DNA from: Sinotaia quadrata
Taxonomy: Eukaryota; Mollusca; Gastropoda; Architaenioglossa; Viviparidae
NCBI GenBank assembly: GCA_028829895.1
Contig: CM054178.1
Span: 72,738,335 to 72,802,334, forward strand
Direction: 5' to 3'
Length of the DNA stretch: 64,000 nt
Positions 12,609 through 36,700 of this stretch are shown piece after piece (position 1 is the stretch's first letter; every line of letters starts with the position of its first letter). A model generated the notes under the pieces. It saw only the letters and a program-made list of their open reading frames with translations. It was not told the origin of the DNA and made no database searches. The position numbers and the translations under genes are program-made.

Positions 12609-13182
12609 AGACACAGAAAATGCAAATAATGCAAATAAGTAATTAAATATTTTATTCTTTTAAAAAATTATATATTTTGAATCAAATAAAATGATCCCTA
12701 CTTTTCCGTTGAGATGCAAACAACACAATCCCTAAGCTTAGATTGAAAGAGAAACATCCGTGCTATGGCTAGTGATTACATAATTGAGCTGTTTGAAATG
12801 TTACATCCCCATGCTTTAGCCAACAATTATAGTGCGCAGTTTCATAAATAGGATTAAAATCCTTGCATAGCTGACCTATATCCAAATCCAAAGCCAGTGC
12901 CAGCTGACCGTAACAAAATGATCCTATTTATGGCTAACATGAAAGGATTTAACTCTTGAAAACACGACATATTCGCACACAACAGCACGCTCAAGGAAGA
13001 ATAATCCTCGTGAAGAGCATGACCTTTAGCGGAAGTTGTCATTTTAGCGTTAAAACACATCATAAGATTAACTATCATTTAGATTCGCACTTTGTAAATC
13101 GAGAAATCAATATCTTACAGGCAATAACAACGCACGTTTAATTTTTCACGAGGTATCGTTGCCATTGCTATATTTGGTTTAC

Positions 13183-13188
13183 GTAAGT
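13183..13188 (+). other. Candidate 5' UTR splice donor, gene 1
   Basis: 'tttac|gtaagt' is conserved at the same place upstream of all three exon 1 copies. An acceptor ('ttttgtttcag', AG at 14374-14375) lies just before the coding part of exon 1. A non-coding first exon spliced across about 1.2 kb is the simplest reading. No TATA box is conserved in all three copies. Confidence 0.4.
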
Positions 13189-14410
13189 ATATCTATTTTT
13201 TATATCTACCGTGAGTATATCTATTTTTACTATTACGTTTATAAATGTACAGATATATTTATGTTTACAATTTTAAAATAACAAACTAAATTTCTTTCTG
13301 ATGATGATAACGCTTGAATTTTACAACAACAATAAAATTTGCTTTTTAATCTTGGAGGTTAAGATCTCAGAATGATCTATAAGTATAGTTACAAAATAAT
13401 AATTTTATCTATGTCTTCCTATATTATGTCGATAAACTGCATACAAAAGTACCAAACGCGAAAGAAAAAAAAGAAAGAAAAAATCCAGTTAGAGCCCCTT
13501 ACAAACTTCATTCGTTTGTGACGTCGTTTACTGCATAGACACGTCAGCACCAAAGCGCGAAATTTGCCGGAAATCCACGACTCTAGATAAAGAAAGGGAG
13601 ACGTCAATATTCCACGCGTCATTTTTGTGTGAGTGTAGATCTGATTTAGAAGAAAAAGCGAAAGTGTCAACGTCCAATTTATGATTTAATTGTATATAAT
13701 AGTTTCTTATTTGTGTGTTCAAAATTCAATACTGACTAGAAAATCAACGAAGCCTTAGTTGTCTATATCATTGGTCACAGATCCCTATTTTAAATACTTT
13801 GAAGTGGTGGTGTTCCGAAGTGGTAATTTTCACAACAAATAATTAAAAAAATATTATGAATTGGTTCTTGGAACTATCATATCGAACCATCCCAGTTGAA
13901 TTTTTCACTGACTCTGAGCTGCAATGTTAACTATTTGTCATTAACACTTCCGTCCATTCTGAGGAGTCCTGCCATTACCATCTTATTAACCTCACCAGTA
14001 TGCGTTCAGTATGCGTTTACCTCGTCAGTAACCTCACTGCACGCGTTCCTTCTGCGTCCTTCCTGTAACTCATCAGTCGCCTCATTAGTACGCGTTCTGT
14101 CTGCGTCCTTCCTTTACCTCATCAGTCGCCTGATTAGCACGAGTTCTGTCTGCGTCCTTCCTTTACCTCATCAGTAACCTCATTGCCACATGTTCTTTCG
14201 GAGCTGTCTTTACCTCAGTATCTTCAGCACCATGCGTACTTAAGTCTAAGTGACAGATTCCATTGATTTGCCAAAGCGAGAGGCTGTTAATTATGTCTCT
14301 TTCTGTCTTTTTCTCAAGCTGACATGCAAATATGTTATGGTTGTATATGTGAACAAAGGTATGTTTTTGTTTCAGAGACCAATAGCCGGTCAAATCAAGA
14401 ACTATTGAAA

Positions 14411-24840
<10,430 letters not shown>

Positions 24841-25286
24841 ATTATCTCCCTGTCTAGCTGGATCATACTTCCATGTCTAATTGGCTGCAGTCTCAATGCC
24901 TATCTGGCTCTAGCTCCAGACATTTGATTATAATTGCCAATTTTGCTGAATACAATATTCTATTTTATATCGTTAACCACTAAAACTCTTCTTCATTTAC
25001 TCTGTTACAGTCGTTAAAAATATAATGTAATTTCAAAATGCATTTCCTTACTTAATTCTTTCTCATTTGCTTTCATATTTGTTTTTATTTCATTGTTCAG
25101 TTGAATACCTTGAAGTATAAACAACAAGAAAGGTGATAAGTTGACCAATGGAATTGTTCAGTTGATTATTATAGCCTACTTTATTTGTAACTTCTTAAAC
25201 AGTTAATCTAGCATATTCAATTTATTATATTTATAATGCAATATATTTTGTTTATATTTTAGAATCACGTATTTTATTTATTTCTG

Positions 25287-25292
25287 AATAAA
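25287..25292 (+). promoter_or_regulatory. Candidate poly(A) signal, gene 1
   Basis: AATAAA lies about 450 bp after the gene 1 stop, inside the duplicated block. Unit 0 has an equivalent at 4719-4724. Confidence 0.4.
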
Positions 25293-25404
25293 CAAATAAT
25301 ATCATAAAGAAGTCTCCAGAAATGTGCTGATAAAATTATCTTTGCTTCTGATTGGATTACGTTTGTCACTCGTGACTGTTATTTTATATTTAATTTAATG
25401 CTTA

Positions 25405-26200
25405 CTCAATACCTGTAATTAGCTACACTGGAGGCATTATAGATCGGACAAGAAATGAAATGAATGAACTAGACAGAAAAACAAGAAAGCTAGTCACAAT
25501 TCATAAAGCTCTACATCCAAAAGCCGATGTAGACTAAACGTATCTGGGCAAATGAGAAGACTCAGGGAATCAAATATGTCATTGAAGGAGAAGTTATAGG
25601 CCTAAGGATAACAACAAAGATCAGTCACTGATAGAAGGAGTAAAGATGAGTGAATTATACCAAACCCCAGGAACAGATAAAGAAACATGGAAGAAAACAG
25701 CAAGAGACATTAGCAAATAGATGGAGACAAAAACATCTCCACCGTCAATATGTACGAAAAGCTGATGAAGTACCAACAAAACAATCAACATTAGTTAAAA
25801 GAAGCAGGTTTGAAGGCAGAAACAGAAGTACTAATAATAGTAGCACAAAATCAAGCCCTAAACACGAAATCGCACAAAACGAAAATCAATAATATCTCAA
25901 ATTATTCCAAATGCACACTATATAAATCAACGAAATAACAGAGCATATACTATCTGGATATCATTTTCCGGCTGGAACAAAATACACCAAAAGACACAAC
26001 GAATGGCAAAAATCTGACATAAATATCTATGTGAGAACTAGGTGAGAGTAAAAAGCCCTGGAAAGAGACAACACAAAATTGCTCCGTTGCTAAAAGCAGC
26101 CCTCTTCAGAAGTGTTCATGGCCTCCATAAACCCGGATCTCCCAGAATCTTGGTAAGATTCCGACACCTTGGTTCATAAACGACAGTCAAGAGAAGTCGT
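25405..26200 (+). mobile_element. Non-LTR retrotransposon relic (RT C-terminal region)
   Basis: In shifting frames this reads MNELDRKTRKLVTIHKALHP, then NRWRQKHLHRQYVRKADEVP, then HFPAGTKYTKRHNEWQ. Those blocks, in that order, are the conserved C-terminal part of a common metazoan non-LTR reverse transcriptase family (DRKTRK..HP..DVDRLY; W..K.LHGQ; AG..Y..RHN). Several frameshifts and stops show it is dead. A shorter copy of the same relic lies at 38725-38960, between genes 2 and 3. Confidence 0.75.
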
Positions 26201-26275
26201 GAAAAAATGATGATGATGATTGTGATGATGATGACGACGACGACGACGACGATGATGATAATATTAATAATCTCG
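26200..26275. repeat. (GAT/GAC)n low-complexity tract
   Basis: Irregular gatgat/gacgac triplets at the 3' end of the retrotransposon relic. Confidence 0.8.
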
Positions 26276-27090
26276 GAACAAGATGGCGACAAGTGAGGTC
26301 GACAAATAGATCGTGCTGTAAATGAGGTGAAATGTAATTTGGTATGCTTGATGCAGATTCACATAATTGAGTGTTAAGTGTGAATAATTAGTGGTTGATT
26401 TATATTTTGTTTTAATACTGTGGGACTTTTCTTGTGCAAAGACCAGACATCAATCAACAAAAGTATCGTGAAGATGAGAATTGTCAAGGAAAACATCCAC
26501 ATGGTATTACGTAATCCAACTTTGTCAGTCAACCTTCCATTGTCGTCAATTGTATACTTACATCACATTGCTACTTTTAATGTCTTTTTCTATTGTAACC
26601 AAGAAATAACTGACAATCTACCAAGCACAAGGAATTTTACTGGTTTATAGAAGTTAGGTTTCATCTGACAAATGTCACGTGTTATTGTTATAAATTATTA
26701 TATCAAACGTCAGTTTAATACACGAGCTGAATATTCTTATGTGTACAGCACATTTGTAATGTATATCGTTGATGCCTAAGTGTCAAAGCCTGCTGACTGA
26801 CGTAGCTACTGTTTGTCTCATGTGCATTAGGAGTGAACGTCTTAGTTATTCCTTCGTTTATCAACTGGCAATAGTCTTGGCGCTCCCAGACACGTTCAAA
26901 TAAAAATTTATCAACTAGCCTACAGGCCTTGGATGAAGAAATATGTGAAACGTTAACTGTATGTGAAATACTTTTAGAAAAAAAATATCCCACTGATAGA
27001 GCTAAAAGCGAACATTCTTCGTCTCATTGGCTTCCGGTCAATATTTAAATTCACACACACACACACACAACCGCACATACTGCTGAGCTC

Positions 27091-27100
27091 TATATATAAA
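27091..27100 (+). promoter_or_regulatory. TATA-like motif upstream of gene 2
   Basis: 'tatatataaa' is followed by 'gaggata'. The equivalent in the gene 3 block is at about 39506 ('tatatatgaagagg'). It is not seen upstream of gene 1, and it lies 2 kb before exon 1, so assigning it to this gene is speculative. Confidence 0.2.
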
Positions 27101-29119
27101 GAGGATACAAAGGGCAATACACTGTTACCAAAAAGTCTGCCATATTGTCAATGCCAATTAATTTAAATATACAAAATGGCAACTGTACTTTTTGAAAAGA
27201 AAAAGAGTTGTGAGTTATTGCTATTATTAATTTGATTGAATCAAACACTTAAAATAATGTAACTGAAACCAAGCACGCTGGACTATCTTGAGTTTTAATA
27301 TTAGAATAGATTTATATATATTTTTAATTATGGGTTTTCTTAAATATACTTACTTGTGAAAGGTGATTGTACATTTCAGTTTGTTTTCGAAATTGTTTGT
27401 CAGTTGTATGCAAGGTATATTTTATTAATAATGGATGTTTTTCCAACACCACTTCACAGTTTGTTTCGTATTCCTAAAATGGTTGCACTGAAGTTTGAAC
27501 TGACGACGCATCGGATGTGCATGCAATCACTGGATGTTGTCTCCATTTACATATAGCTCTGTGATACGCACACACTCGCTCAAGGAAGAATAACCCTCGT
27601 GGAGAGCATGGCCTTTAGCGGAAGTTGTCATTTTAACGTTAAAACATACTCAAGGTTTACAAAGCTTATAATTCACGAACAAAGCTCTTGGTGCCGTTCA
27701 GATATTCCTGAAGTTACTTGAAGATCTGATATCGGATCAAATAATTCAACTGGATCATAAGATTAACTATCGTGCTAGTTTCGCATCTTTGTTATTCGAG
27801 AAATCAATATCTCACAGGCAATAACAACGCACGTTTGATTTTTCACGAGGTATCTTGCCATTGCTACATTTCGTTTACGTAAGTTTATCTATTTTTTATA
27901 TCTACCGTGAGTATATCTATTTTTACTATTACGTTTATAAATGTACAGATATATTTATGTTTACAATTTTAAAATAGCAAACTAAATTTCTTTCTGGTGA
28001 TGATAACGCTTGAATTTTACAACAACAATAAAATTTGCTTTCTAATCTTGGAGGTTAAGATCTCAGAATGATCTATACTGTAAGTTTGGTTACAAAATAA
28101 TAATTTATCTAATGAAATTCATTTTTATTTACATCAGAAACTTTTTAATATTTTTTTTTTAAAGATTGGGTATGTGCCAGATTTATGATTAAAGATTTAA
28201 CTCTTCCTATATTATGTTGATGAACTGCGTACAAAAGTACCAATCACGAAAAATAGAAAAAGAAAAAATACAGTTAAAAAACCACCTTACAAATTTCATT
28301 GTATTAATATAAGGGTATGTGATCAATGTGAAGTGGACAACTAAGGTTTCGTTGATTTTCTAGTCAGTATTGTATTTTGAACACACATAAGAAACTATTA
28401 TATTCCATTAAATCATAAATTGGACGTTGACACTGTCGCTTTTTCTTCTAAATCAGATCTACACTCACACAAAAGTGACGCGTAGAATACTGACGTCTCC
28501 GTATCTTTATCTAGAGTCGTGTATTTCCGGCAAATTTCGCGATTTTAGTGCTGACGTGCCTACGTAGTAAACGACGTTACAAAAAAATGACTTGCTTTTA
28601 CATACTTTGAAGTGGTGGTGATCCGAAGCGAGGTAAAGACAACTTAAACATTAATTTTAACAACACATAATTAACAAATTTGGTTCTTGGAAATATATCG
28701 AACCATTCCAGTTGCATTTTTCACTGATAGCTGCAATGATAACTAGTTGTCATTGACACTTCCGTCCATTCTGATGAGTCCTGCCATTGTCATCTCATTA
28801 ACCTCATTAGTATGAGATCTGTCTGCGTTTACCTCCTCAGTAACCTCATCAGCACGCGTTCTGTCTGCGTCCTGCATTTACCTCAACAGTAACCTCATCA
28901 GCACATGTTCTTTCGGAGCTGTCTTTACCTCAGTATCTTCAGCACCATGCGTATTTAAGTCTAAGTGACAGATTCCACTGATTTGCCAAAGCGAGGCTGT
29001 TAATCTCTCTCTGTCTTTTTCTCAAGCTGACATGCAAATATTTGATGGTTGTATATGTGAACAAAGATACGTGTTTTGTTTCAGAGATCAATAGCCAGTC
29101 AAATCAAGAACTATTGAAA

Positions 29120-29200
29120 ATGGGACCACAAAGTCCTCAACCCTCGATACACGTCATAATAACAACAATGATTTTTGTCTTCTTGTCTTGGCCATATACG
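29120..29200 (+). CDS. Gene 2 exon 1: signal peptide
   Basis: The ATG is 35 nt after the acceptor 'tgttttgtttcag'. Twenty-seven codons ([12 protein letters not shown], core MIFVFLSW) end at 'acg|gtaagg', phase 0. It is identical at the DNA level to gene 3 exon 1. Confidence 0.78.
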
Positions 29201-31488
29201 GTAAGGAATTCATTGGGTTATGTTTATAGACACAGAGTGTAAGAAGTAATCCTACATCGAATTTAACCGTTAGATCCCTGTATTAATATATAATGTCATT
29301 AAAATGCTAAAGTTGCATGTATGGACTCATAATTCAAGTTGTATGTGTATACACTGAAAAAAAACTCCGCAATTGTTCACCAAATTTTAAAATTCTCTTG
29401 TATGGACAAAAACAATAATGATAATATTCAAAATCTCATTACATTTACTTAATTATACGAGCAAATAACGAAATAGATAAACTTATATTGATATTGCTGA
29501 AATATGGTTTCACACTCAAAATACGATCATGACTAATCAGACTACTTTCGATATTTCGTTTCGTTAAATTCTGTATAACATTCTGGTCAGTTATTGTAGG
29601 TTGTATTCAGAATCGTCATCAGGATTTCTGGAGCCTACGCAACATTGTTAAAAGTGATGCACTGAAAATTGCCAAAATAGAAAACAGAAAGCTGAATTAA
29701 TCAAACACATTGTAGCTTAGTGCACTTGAACTACTGTTGCAATAAAGAACTACTATAAGTAAAACTTTTATTGAAAATTTTAAATAAACTTTTATTTTAA
29801 ATCATGAAACTCTCTTTCATGGGGCCTTACGTTCCGTGGAATTCCACAGTCCTGGCTCATTGTATATATTTAGTACATTTATTAACTTAAAAAGCCAAAT
29901 ATGCTTACAGTCAAACCTTTACATCACAATGGCTCTGCCTGTGCTATCTATTGATGAATTCCAAATGCCTAACTCTAATGCTGTATGATAGTATTTAAAT
30001 AGTATTGCTCTCACATTCTACTTTGAATATCACTGAAAATGTTTCTTTAAATTATTATTAAAATATGAGAATAAACATTTATAAAATAGGTAATACCTCA
30101 TCATTTTTTCATTTAAGCCTTTTATTACATATTTTATGTGTTTGTATTTGTGTATATGTGTTTTTATGTTTGTGTGCTTTAATGAATGTATCATCAGCAA
30201 TTTCCTTATCCTCCCAAAATTATTAAATTGTTCTTTTATAATTACTGTTCATATTTGTACACATTCTCAAATACACTCATTAATTTTGTGCTTGTTTGTG
30301 AAAGAATTAACAATCAATAAGACAGAACATTAAATAAATTTTATGAGACAATTTATCTAATAGAAAAATAAAGGTGTAGATGACTATTTATCTAATAAGA
30401 AAATAAAGGTGTAGATGACTATTTATCTAATAGAAAAATAAAGGTGGGGATGACTATTTATCTAATAGAAAAATAAAGGTGGGGATGACAATTTATCTAA
30501 TAGAAAAATAAAGGTAGAGATGACAGAGATGATTAAACGAGAAAGCAGCTCTAGTATGTGTTCCAAGCTTATTCGTTTCTATTAAATTATATTATTGATA
30601 GTTTGAATTAAAACATAATTACTCCAGACCATAATGGCAATTATTTTGAAATAAACCCCGACACATACAACACAACGAGAGATGACATCAAGAATTGACC
30701 CGAGCATGACTAAATTTTACCTTATTCTTGAGTTACATGATACAACATCTTAAAGGTATCTAGCAGAATCCATGTACAGTTGTCAGAATGTCACTGTCAG
30801 ATGGAATCCACATCGACCCATTTGCAAGTATCCTCATGCAACTTTCTGACTGTCAAAGCCACACACATTTGTAAGCGTTTACTAGTATTGTCAATACATG
30901 ATTGATGCAATTATCTTTTCATGGATGTATCACACTGCCTGCTGCAGAAACCTCACACTGCTCAAAGCACAGCTGCTTGGATCATTTCAAGATCAGTATC
31001 TCATCATTATGCTTGGTTTGATTGACTCTGGTCCAAATGTGTCAGACCTTACCCTAACATACAATCCGTCGTCATAACTGGACTCTTTCTTTTGGACACA
31101 TGTACCGTTAGTGTAGTCCTCATGAAAAAATATTGAAATGAATTTCCTTTAAAACAGTTATAGCTTTAATAATATGTGCAGTCATCTCCAGCTCCAGTTT
31201 TTATTTCTTTGATCTTCGCGAAAATTCATTTATTTTATATCTGGTCCACTTCTAGTGTTGTATGTTTCTTCTGTTAATATGAAACATGCTTAGTTTATTA
31301 GTTTCGTTTTATAGTGTGTTCTGTTTGCATGTATTTATGTTCGTCTTTATTCTAAATATTAGATGCCGAATTTTCATTCGGAATGGTTATTTCAGATTAA
31401 TTTTAGAGGGGTAATTCAGCTGAATTCAGGAATGTCAATAGAGATGAAATTAAATAAGATTATTTCATCTATTGCTTTTGTGAAACAC

Positions 31489-31521
<33 letters not shown>

Positions 31522-31534
31522 ATAGATAGATAGG

Positions 31535-31605
<71 letters not shown>

Positions 31606-31634
31606 GTAGGTAGGTAGGTAGGTAGGTAGGTAGG

Positions 31635-31716
<82 letters not shown>

Positions 31717-33735
31717 TATAGATAGATTGTTGAAAATGAAAATTTATTGTTTAGTTAATTTCCGTTGACTCGGGAAATTATAATAATATGTCTGCATAGC
31801 TGTAATAAGGTTTTAGTGTTAATTCATGTTCTTAAGCATTATGCAAACGATGCCCGCTTAAAAGGTTTGTAGTTTCAGGAAATTAAATGAACCTTTCTCA
31901 TGCAAATATTTCCAGCCTGCAACTCACCAGCAAATTCTGATTGTCACATTCAGTAACTAATAACAATAAAGAGATCAGTCACAATCCAACAGAATTCAGA
32001 TTCTTCATGAAGAGCAATCAATTAAAATGTATTCAAAGTGTGAGAGACTGTCGAAGGTAATGGTGTTAAAATTAATTAAAATCTAATTCATGTCAGCATC
32101 CAGAAACAGCTTGCTGAAGTAATTTCACTAGATAATTCAGTGTGACACATTAAAAAATAATAGAGTTTAAAATCTAATAGTAAAAATGTATGTCACCAAA
32201 TCCAGAAACAGCTTGCTGATGTTTCATTAGATAATTCAGTGTGTGACATTCGAATATAATAGTGTTACAATTGTTTAAAATCTATTAGTAACAATTCATG
32301 TCACCAAATCCAGAAATAGCTTGCTGGTGTAGTTTACTAGATAATTGAAAGTCGAAGAAGAAAATGTTACAGTCATTTAAAATCTACTGGTAATAATTCA
32401 TGTTAACATCCAGAAATAGCTTGCTGGTGTAGTTTACTAGATAATTGAAAGTCGAAGAAGAAAATGTTACAGTCATTTAAAATCTACTGGTAATAATTCA
32501 TGTTAACATCCAGAAATAGCTTGCTGGAGTAGTTTCATTAGATAATTCATTGTGAGATATTCGAAAATAATAGTGTTACACTCTTTTAAAATATAATGGT
32601 AACTATTAATGTCACCAAGTCCATAAATAACTTGCTGAAGAACTTTCACTAGATAATTCAAAGTGTCGAAGATAAAAATGTTACAGTCCTTAAATCTAAT
32701 GGTAACAGTTCATGTTACCATCCAGAAATAACCTGCTGAAGTAGTTTTATTAGATAACTCAGAGTGTGGTAGATTTGTCAAAGATAATAGTGTTACAATC
32801 ATTTAAAATCTACTGGTAATAATTCATGTTAACATCCAGAAATAGCTTGGTGGAGTAGTTTCACTAGATAACTCGATGTATAGGAGATCTGTCATATATA
32901 ATAGTGTTACAGTCCTTAGTAACTGTTCATGTTACTATCCAAAATAACTTGCTGGAGTAGTTTCACTAGATACTCGTTTCATTGATGGTGTTGCTGGAGA
33001 TCTCCTATACGAGAATTGTCCTCGCAGGATGCCATTTTACCAAATTACCAGCAATATCTAACTTATTAGTAGGTCTGTCTTCAGAAACAAAATCTTTAGA
33101 ATAGAGCATTCCTGGTAGAATCAAAATGGGTTTAAATTTTCCTGTTTTCAAATCTTACAGGTTGACTATTCTATCCGATGGATAAACAACTCCTATTTAA
33201 TTGTGATTTGCGAGAAGTGACAAGTTGTACAACAAGATGTCCTAATAAGCATTTCTCTAAGTTTCGGTTTAAAAAATTATTACTCATAGAAAAAGCACAA
33301 AATTCACTTTTGTTTCCTTCGAAGTCTTTTAATGACGATTTGGAACCTTTGGCTTCTTGAAGATATTGAGACACTTTACTGTAATAATATTCCATGTCTC
33401 TCTTTTCTTTTCTGACTTTCCACAACTACAGTCACAACTACAAATATAGGGTTATCATATTCTATGTCTCACTTTTCCTTTTTGACTTTATCAAGTACAG
33501 TCACAACTACCAATGCACGACGATTTTGGGTGTACAGTGCAGGATATGGTTGTACCCTTCGGCTACCTTTGGTATCGTCGTTGTGACAACGTTTGCACGT
33601 GCACTAAGGATGGCTTTAACTGCACAAAGCCATGTCCCGGACCCTTATGGGGCGTGGAAAATGACCATATTTGTGGCAAGGTTTGTGTGGCAAAGCGTGT
33701 TTGGAAGGTGTTTGTGGCATGGAGTGTGTAGCAAG

Positions 33736-33770
<35 letters not shown>

Positions 33771-36700
33771 AGTGAGTGTGTGTGTGTGTGTGTATGTGTG
33801 TGTGTGTGTGTGAAAATATGTGTGACTAAGCGTGTGTGGAAGGTGTGTGTGGCAATGCGTGTTTAGCAATGTATATGGCAAGACTTATGGTTCCAGATAC
33901 ACGAACAGACGTACACGCTCTCTCTCACACACAAATTCAAGCAGGAATATTAACTCTGAATCATCCAAGTTCACAAGTGCACACTCTTACACACGCCCAT
34001 TCATTTTTTGTATGCACTCACAATCATTGACATATACATTTCTCTCTTTCTCAAACACGCCCAGGCACATGTACACTGTCTCAAGCATGCATAATCATTA
34101 ACTTGTACACTGTCTGAAGCATGCATAATCATTAACTTGTACACTGTCTGAAGCATGCATAATCATTAACTTGTACACTTCTCTCGTTTTCAAATTCGCA
34201 AGCACAATAAGTGGCTTACTCACTTCTCTCTTGCTCAAACGTGCACGTATCGTCACATAATATACACACTTCACTTTTTCTCTAACACGCACACACATAG
34301 GCCTACAGGCACAATAACACTTCTCTCATCTTCAAGCAAGTACACATACACTCATTTATCCACAAGTACGCTTTCTCTACCACATAATATTCATGTGCAC
34401 AGGGGGAGGTGAAATGCTCTACAACTCTCTTGCAAGATATGCAAAACTTCCTCTATTTCTATCAGGAAAAGACAACTTAATTTAAACAACTTTTCGCCGT
34501 GAGGTTCGGGGTCAACCATGACCTACTGTTAATCACACTGTTTCGTTGTTTCATCTAACGAAGAACACATAAGATAATCATACCTGTTGATCACGTCGTC
34601 GTGTTTGTGCGTGTGTTTGAGTATGCAGGTGTATATGATTTTCTGTTTATGTGTATCAATGGGTGTTAGTATAAGTGTATATGTAATAGTTTGTGTGTGT
34701 GGATGCGCAGATTAATGTTGGTCTGATAGGAGAGGAAGAATACGCGTGTTTTCTCTTCTTTACAGATAAATGGTGTTTATGTAAACACGTCGTTTGCTGT
34801 TTGCTCATCTAGTCACAATTTGTAATGTTATCTTCTCTTTCTCGCGGTTTCACGTGAAGTGGTCGGCAGACGGCTGTTGTTGCGAGGCGATCGGATGTCC
34901 AGGACCAAACGGTGCTGTCATTAAAATGGGCAAAGATATACCCAAAGACCCCAATCGTCCATGCGAAACCTGCACTTGTTTGGGTGGAGAGTCAAAGAGG
35001 TGTGGGTATGAAGTATGCCCAATTGACCTCTGTTATGAGCCTTTAAAACGAGAACCTGGGGAATGCTGCGGCAAGTGCCTTATAGGTTGGTAATTGGTTG
35101 AATTCCCTCATACTTTGCCCTAATTAAAGAAGCATGTGGTTAAGGTCTCTTGGTAGAATTCTCTTTCTTGAATTTAAGACAATTTGTCATTTAGTCAGAA
35201 GTTGTGTTAGATCAAATACTTATTGCAGATAGTTGTTTCTGACGGTATCGTTTACTCCCCATATACCAGTCTTGTATATTTGTACAAATGTTGAGATACT
35301 GTTTACTCCCAATATACCAGTCTTGTATATTTGTACAAATGTTGAGGTACAAGCACGTTTACATTTACTGTTTACTCCCCCTATACCAGTCTTGTTATAT
35401 TTGTACAAGTGTTGAGGTACAAGCACGTTTACATTTACTGCTTCTTGTAATCTTCATTTAAAATGAGTTTTTAATCACACTCAAGTTTACATTTACTGCT
35501 TCTTGTAATCTTCATTTAAAATGAGTTTTCAGAGTCACCACTCTTGTTTACATTTACAGCTTTTCGTAATCTTCATTTAAAATGAGTTTTCAGAGTCACC
35601 ACACTCAAGTGTCTTGATGCTCACTTTACCTTTTGGCACACGAAATGGAATATGTGTGAACAGAGAATTACAAAATAATTCAGACAGATAGAACAGGAAT
35701 TTTTAGATATTAGCGTTTGTTTCTAGCAGAATATTTTGTTCCAAATGTTGTACTTGTTTTGAATTTGTCATTGATTGTCATTTAGAAACGGCTCCCTGTA
35801 CTTTGCAGTTTACTTGCTGTAACGTATTGTACTTGTACTAAAAGAAATCAGACAAGTTTTCTGTCTGCCGCATTCTATTTATCGTCATGTGCTTCCATGT
35901 TCAGACTTCTTTATCCAGGCTGACAACGACAACGACAACAATCCGCAGTGGGAGAATACAGAACCTCATTAAAGACTGCACTCTTCCAGAGTCTAACAAA
36001 TGAATTGGAATGTGATTTTTTCAGGTTATCGCCGGAACCTCTGGTAGGCAACAAAAGGAAGAGGATGACAGTTCATTATTGAACGGTTTGGGACCGCCTG
36101 ATAATTGCCTCTTTCATCTCTGTACCAATTCACTCAAAAGACATGGAATTGTACAGCTAAAGACCATAAATGATCACAACAATCCAGTGGAAATTGACAC
36201 CACAAGATAATACATGATGACGTCAAAATCAAATGTCATAATGATGTCTTAGAAACATCTTAATAACTACAGAAGCACACGAAATGCAATACCTACCGAC
36301 AGCGGAATACAGGAACAGACTAGACCTCCTCCTTTCATCACAGTAGAGTAGTAACAACTTTAAAGGAGGTTTGCCAAAATTCAACCTGGGATACAGCTCA
36401 AACTGGCAACGTGGCAAACATAATGTGCCTACTTTAAAATAAACTATTCAGCTCATCACTCTCACCCAGGAAAACACCCAAACGTCTACAAACAACTTGG
36501 CTCTGTTGTTAGTCTCGTTCTTTTATTAGTCCACACTCGCTAACAGTGATGAAAATTGCTTTCCAGTATCATGATACATTGCTGAACGCCAACTGGCGCA
36601 AGTAAAATTGCTTTACTACCAAAAGTGTAGAGAAATATGTCTCTGGTGCTGTGTCGAATGACAAGCATAAAAATTCAAATTGATTATAATGAAAACAAGC

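Larger units (their letters stand above)
29201..33500 (+). other. Intron 1 of gene 2 (4.3 kb)
   Basis: It holds a 33-bp minisatellite (30355-30520), CA and GATA/GGTA microsatellites (31480-31730) and a degenerate ~100-bp tandem satellite (32040-32990). I see no further exon. The reading frames of about 60-84 codons near 33171-33425 lie in the repeat/polypyrimidine zone and look spurious. Confidence 0.65.

Noticed and set aside
27053..27070. (CA)n followed by TATA-like sequence as the promoter of gene 2
   Set aside because: The motif is not conserved in gene 1 and lies far from exon 1. Listed only as a weak TATA-like feature.
33171..33425. 84-codon antisense frame near gene 2 exon 2
   Set aside because: It lies in polypyrimidine repeats before the acceptor. 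Its paralogue near 44336 is broken differently.
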